The notes under the pieces were generated by a model, which worked only from the letters and a program-made list of their open reading frames with translations, ran no database searches and was not told the origin of the DNA. 11,262 nucleotides of DNA, taken from NCBI GenBank assembly GCA_034696485.1, contig JAQIWT010001337.1, positions 1-11,262 on the forward strand, read 5' to 3'. Position 1 is the first letter of the stretch; the number at the start of each line of letters is the position of its first letter. A program made the translations under genes and the position numbers. Below are positions 9,401-11,262 of this stretch, in pieces. The stretch comes from Isohypsibius dastychi (Eukaryota; Tardigrada; Eutardigrada; Parachela; Isohypsibiidae).

Positions 9401-11037
9401 AAAAGGAAGTAAATTATTCCGAATCGGTGTCATGCACCAGTTTTCGCATTTCTCATGTGACACATCCAAGTCACGCTACCAGAATAATTTCCGAAAACCA
9501 GGTAATCGAGACGTAAATTACACTTTCAAATTTCGGTGAATATAATCAAAAAAATCTTCATATTTTCGAAAACTTTTTTGGTACCTGATCGTATACAGTG
9601 GATATGGTTCATGATTTTCGAATATGGACAGCTAAACGGGCAATGTTCATATTTCATAAATTTCCGGAATCCATCTTTGGCCAATTCATCATTTTTGGCA
9701 TGATAAGCTTTGTGTTTCTCTGCAACGGAGAATAAATTAAATGGACGACTGCTGTGAGAAATGTGCAGGTTTGGACTCGATTCAGCGTTCTTATAATTGA
9801 ATTCCACTGAATTTCAATTTGCTGGCGTTAAATTGAAATTCAGTAACTCACCAATATCCGCTTTGTTTTTGAACGTGAAGGTGCATTCCGGTCGAATGCA
9901 ATGAAAATGCGTGTTTTTCTGATGTCGAAAAGGACAAGTTTCGTCTCGACAATCATCCATAGCGCGATATCTTTGAAATCCTTCTCGCATAATGGCATTT
10001 TCTTTTCGATGAAGATTGGCGTGCATTTGTACGTCGGATGTACTCGTGTACACTTTCAAGCAGGTTGTCTGTAAAATATGCCAGATTTCAACTCAAGATT
10101 ATGTCTGAATAAATCATTCTCAGCACCTAACTGAATTGTAAATTATATTTTTCACGCTTTTGCAAAAGTGCGAAAACACACCAAGAAAGGTCACAAAGAG
10201 ATTAATGTTTCGAAACAAAACTCACCACGCAGCAGTGATAATGAGTTTGTCGTCCAGCATGAGGGCAGTTCGAAAATTGTTGCGAGCAATCATCACTTCC
10301 GCTGAACCTCAAAAATCCCAGTTGCAAAGTCTCGTCACGTTTTTTATGCCACTTTACATGCCGGATCATCTCCTCTTTTCGGAAAATCACCTGGATAGCA
10401 GCAGTTATGATTTATGCTCCTGAAATAAAAAAGGACGACACCGACCTTATTTGGACAGCTCAAACAGTGGAAATGCTCTTTTAGACCAAGAGTATGACAT
10501 TCAGCCGATTGGCATGATTCATCGTTGTGATATCTGCAAAAAAATCTGTCATACACAATATTGGTATTAAAGCGCGATAAATTTAGACGCTATTAGCTCG
10601 CAAACGCCAACAAAATTTCACTATGAGGAAAAGCCTTCAATTTCAAGCCGACTTGAACTGTGATGCAATATTTTTTCTACTTACTGTCTCACATACTGCC
10701 AAATATCCAAAGATCTGATGCTATTCCGGACTCCGCTCCATTTCCAGCCGTCTGCAAACTTTCATCGTTTATTTTCATGCGAATTTTGACGAAGCGTTTT
10801 TCGAGTAAGCTCGTGGACAAATGTGTTTCTAGTGAAAACCTCAACCGCTGGACCCAGATGCGCTAGTTTACTGATCTCTTTTTTGTTCAAACGATATGAT
10901 AATAAAGCTACGCGTCAACAAACCTGAATCGTGAGAGTAATCTTCCCGGTTGGACTGCTGGTTCACTTCACTGTGCCGGTCATCTGCGAAAAGGTTCTTT
11001 TTGTTGTAGCTTCCATTGAAATTCAATGCAGATTCGC
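6439..11037 (-). CDS. CASZ1: Castor / CASZ1-family zinc-finger transcription factor (5' partial)
   Basis: Nuclear DNA-binding factor; in flies and vertebrates Castor/CASZ1 controls neural temporal identity and heart/vessel development. Seventeen exons: 10924-11037, 10685-10751, 10446-10533, 10226-10390, 9852-10068, 9585-9719, 8872-9226, 8625-8797, 8347-8567, 8184-8289, 7865-8126, 7365-7810, 7183-7312, 7060-7126, 6809-6947, 6652-6716, 6439-6582. They total 2894 nt, opening with two bases of a split codon, for about 963 residues plus stop. Nine Castor-type fingers (C-x4/5-C, HxHC, C, H-x3/4/5-H) lie in groups of four and five. Between them is a linker with an acidic serine stretch (SDSEDDEP) and an AT-hook (KRGRPPK). 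Signature strings include [37 protein letters not shown] and THYHCRTC. Fingers and downstream exons are sure. The two most upstream exons are less so: they keep frame and join well, but the first has no family motif. The start codon is outside the window or unrecognised at its edge. Confidence 0.93.
6508..8115 (-). other. Castor zinc fingers 5-9
   Basis: Finger 5 is at 7999-8115 (CSYNWC, then HCHC), 6 at 7777-7947 (CGLGSC, HFHC), 7 at 7111-7283 (CDWEAC, HWHC), 8 at 6834-6941 (CESDEC, HVHC) and 9 at 6508-6684 (CHLASC, HYHC). Fingers 8 and 9 use HC-x2-C in the second half where 5-7 use HC-x4-C. Fingers 6, 7 and 9 are each split by an intron; 5 and 8 are not. A long serine-rich stretch encoded by 7365-7770 separates fingers 6 and 7. 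It carries a basic KKRSR patch and a second cluster RKQKKIKF, either of which could be a nuclear localisation signal. Confidence 0.85.
7002..7021. repeat. Small inverted repeat in a Castor intron
   Basis: AGAATATT and AATATTCT are separated by four bases, within the intron 6948-7059. A third copy of AATATTCTG follows at 7034-7042. The sequence is AT-rich and short, so it may be chance. Confidence 0.5.
8479..8511 (-). other. AT-hook in the Castor linker
   Basis: Encodes [11 protein letters not shown]. The GRP core flanked by basic residues is the AT-hook pattern that binds the minor groove of AT-rich DNA. It sits in the long linker between the two finger groups, next to a proline/tyrosine-rich stretch. 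Confidence 0.75.
9227..9584 (-). other. Largest Castor intron, inside finger 4
   Basis: At 358 nt it is over twice the length of any other intron here. It splits finger 4 between HIHCIRS and CRYVF. I found no conserved exon, RNA gene or repeat inside it. Being unusually long for this compact locus, it is the likeliest intron to hold a regulatory element or cryptic exon. Confidence 0.8.
9806..9844. repeat. 15-bp perfect inverted repeat with 9-base loop
   Basis: ACTGAATTTCAATTT (9806-9820) and its exact reverse complement (9830-9844) flank a 9-base spacer. It lies in the Castor intron 9720-9851; in transcript sense the stem begins 7 nt into the intron, just after the donor GTGAGTT. The RNA could fold into a stable hairpin beside the 5' splice site. 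Confidence 0.9.
10157..10168. repeat. 12-bp perfect palindrome in a Castor intron
   Basis: CTTTTGCAAAAG is self-complementary and lies in the intron 10069-10225. No function can be assigned; the TTGCAA core resembles C/EBP-type sites but is too short to support a claim. Confidence 0.5.
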
Positions 11038-11262
11038 CTAACAAAATCAAACTTACACTTTCACCTTAATTGACCAGATTATCGCGAAAAAAATGAAATT
11101 CGGAACCAGATCTAAGGTAGATTGCACACGTTTTTTGGCATTCATGCAAAATCAGCCATCCGTGAGCTCTGATAAACAAAAAGACTACGGGGGAGGCCAT
11201 CAGTGCAAAAATAAACATTTTCAACCGAAAACGCCCGTCTGATCTGGTTAGCAGATAAGCCT
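11038..11262. other. Right edge: probable Castor intron or upstream sequence
   Basis: The exon ending at 11037 begins in mid-codon after an acceptor-like GTTAG, so this stretch should be intron, possibly with part of an upstream exon. I found no open segment with Castor-like content and no donor in the right phase that I trust. Confidence 0.45.

Larger units (their letters stand above)
9171..10514 (-). other. Castor zinc fingers 1-4
   Basis: Finger 1 is at 10346-10514 (CQSAEC, HFHC, ending HVKWH), 2 at 10009-10288 ([12 protein letters not shown], ending HANLH), 3 at 9700-9951 (CRDETC, HFHC, ending HKAYH) and 4 at 9171-9642 (CPFSC, HIHC, ending HKRKH). Every one is interrupted by an intron, each at a different place in the finger. 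The KKRDE-type linker after finger 1 and the GFxRY/GFxKF lead-ins before 2-4 are typical of the Castor family. These four fingers correspond to the most conserved block of the family. Confidence 0.9.

Noticed and set aside
10391-10445. A small exon using the internal acceptor near 10421
   Set aside because: Inclusion gives a stop or breaks finger 1. Skipping straight from 10446 to 10390 restores [15 protein letters not shown], which is family sequence.

Overview
The window is nuclear DNA from a small-genome metazoan. It holds four protein-coding genes: three with full coding sequence and one that runs off the right edge. All are split by short introns, mostly 50-160 nt and commonly 51-65 nt. 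I rebuilt every exon chain by hand; each has GT-AG borders, matching phases and a total length that keeps frame. The mix of a secreted PRDX4-type peroxiredoxin, an arthropod/vertebrate-like Ras and a Castor zinc-finger factor, in such compact genes, suggests a small ecdysozoan. A tardigrade fits better than a nematode because, as far as I know, C. elegans has no PRDX4-type enzyme. This placement is inference; no species marker is present.

Layout from left to right. Positions 140-1441 (minus) encode an ER/secretory 2-Cys peroxiredoxin of the PRDX4 class in eight coding exons. Positions 1442-2000 are a divergent promoter region shared with the next gene and hold a 12-G run. Positions 2001-2683 (plus) encode a classical Ras GTPase in three exons, ending in a polybasic tail and CQIL. 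Positions 2684-3475 are the convergent 3' region between Ras and the next gene, where the two 3' UTRs probably overlap. Positions 3476-5439 (minus) encode an ENTH-domain clathrin adaptor of the epsinR/CLINT1 class in seven coding exons, the first contributing only four coding bases. Positions 5440-6438 are about 1 kb without a recognisable gene; they should contain the 3' UTR of the gene to the right and the upstream region of the CLINT1-like gene, and they carry an 18-bp perfect palindrome. Positions 6439-11037 (minus) encode a Castor/CASZ1-family transcription factor with nine Castor-type zinc fingers in 17 visible exons; its 5' end lies beyond the right edge.

The genes do not form a pathway. 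They cover ER redox folding, growth signalling, vesicle traffic and developmental transcription, and look like an ordinary conserved gene neighbourhood. I see no tRNA or rRNA gene, CRISPR array, transposase or viral gene. The features most worth a second look are structural: a 15-bp perfect hairpin next to a Castor 5' splice site, the 18-bp palindrome beside a C-rich tract, loose 5' splice sites, the four-base first coding segment and the non-equivalent intron positions across the Castor fingers. I did not find convincing evidence of a wholly new system.
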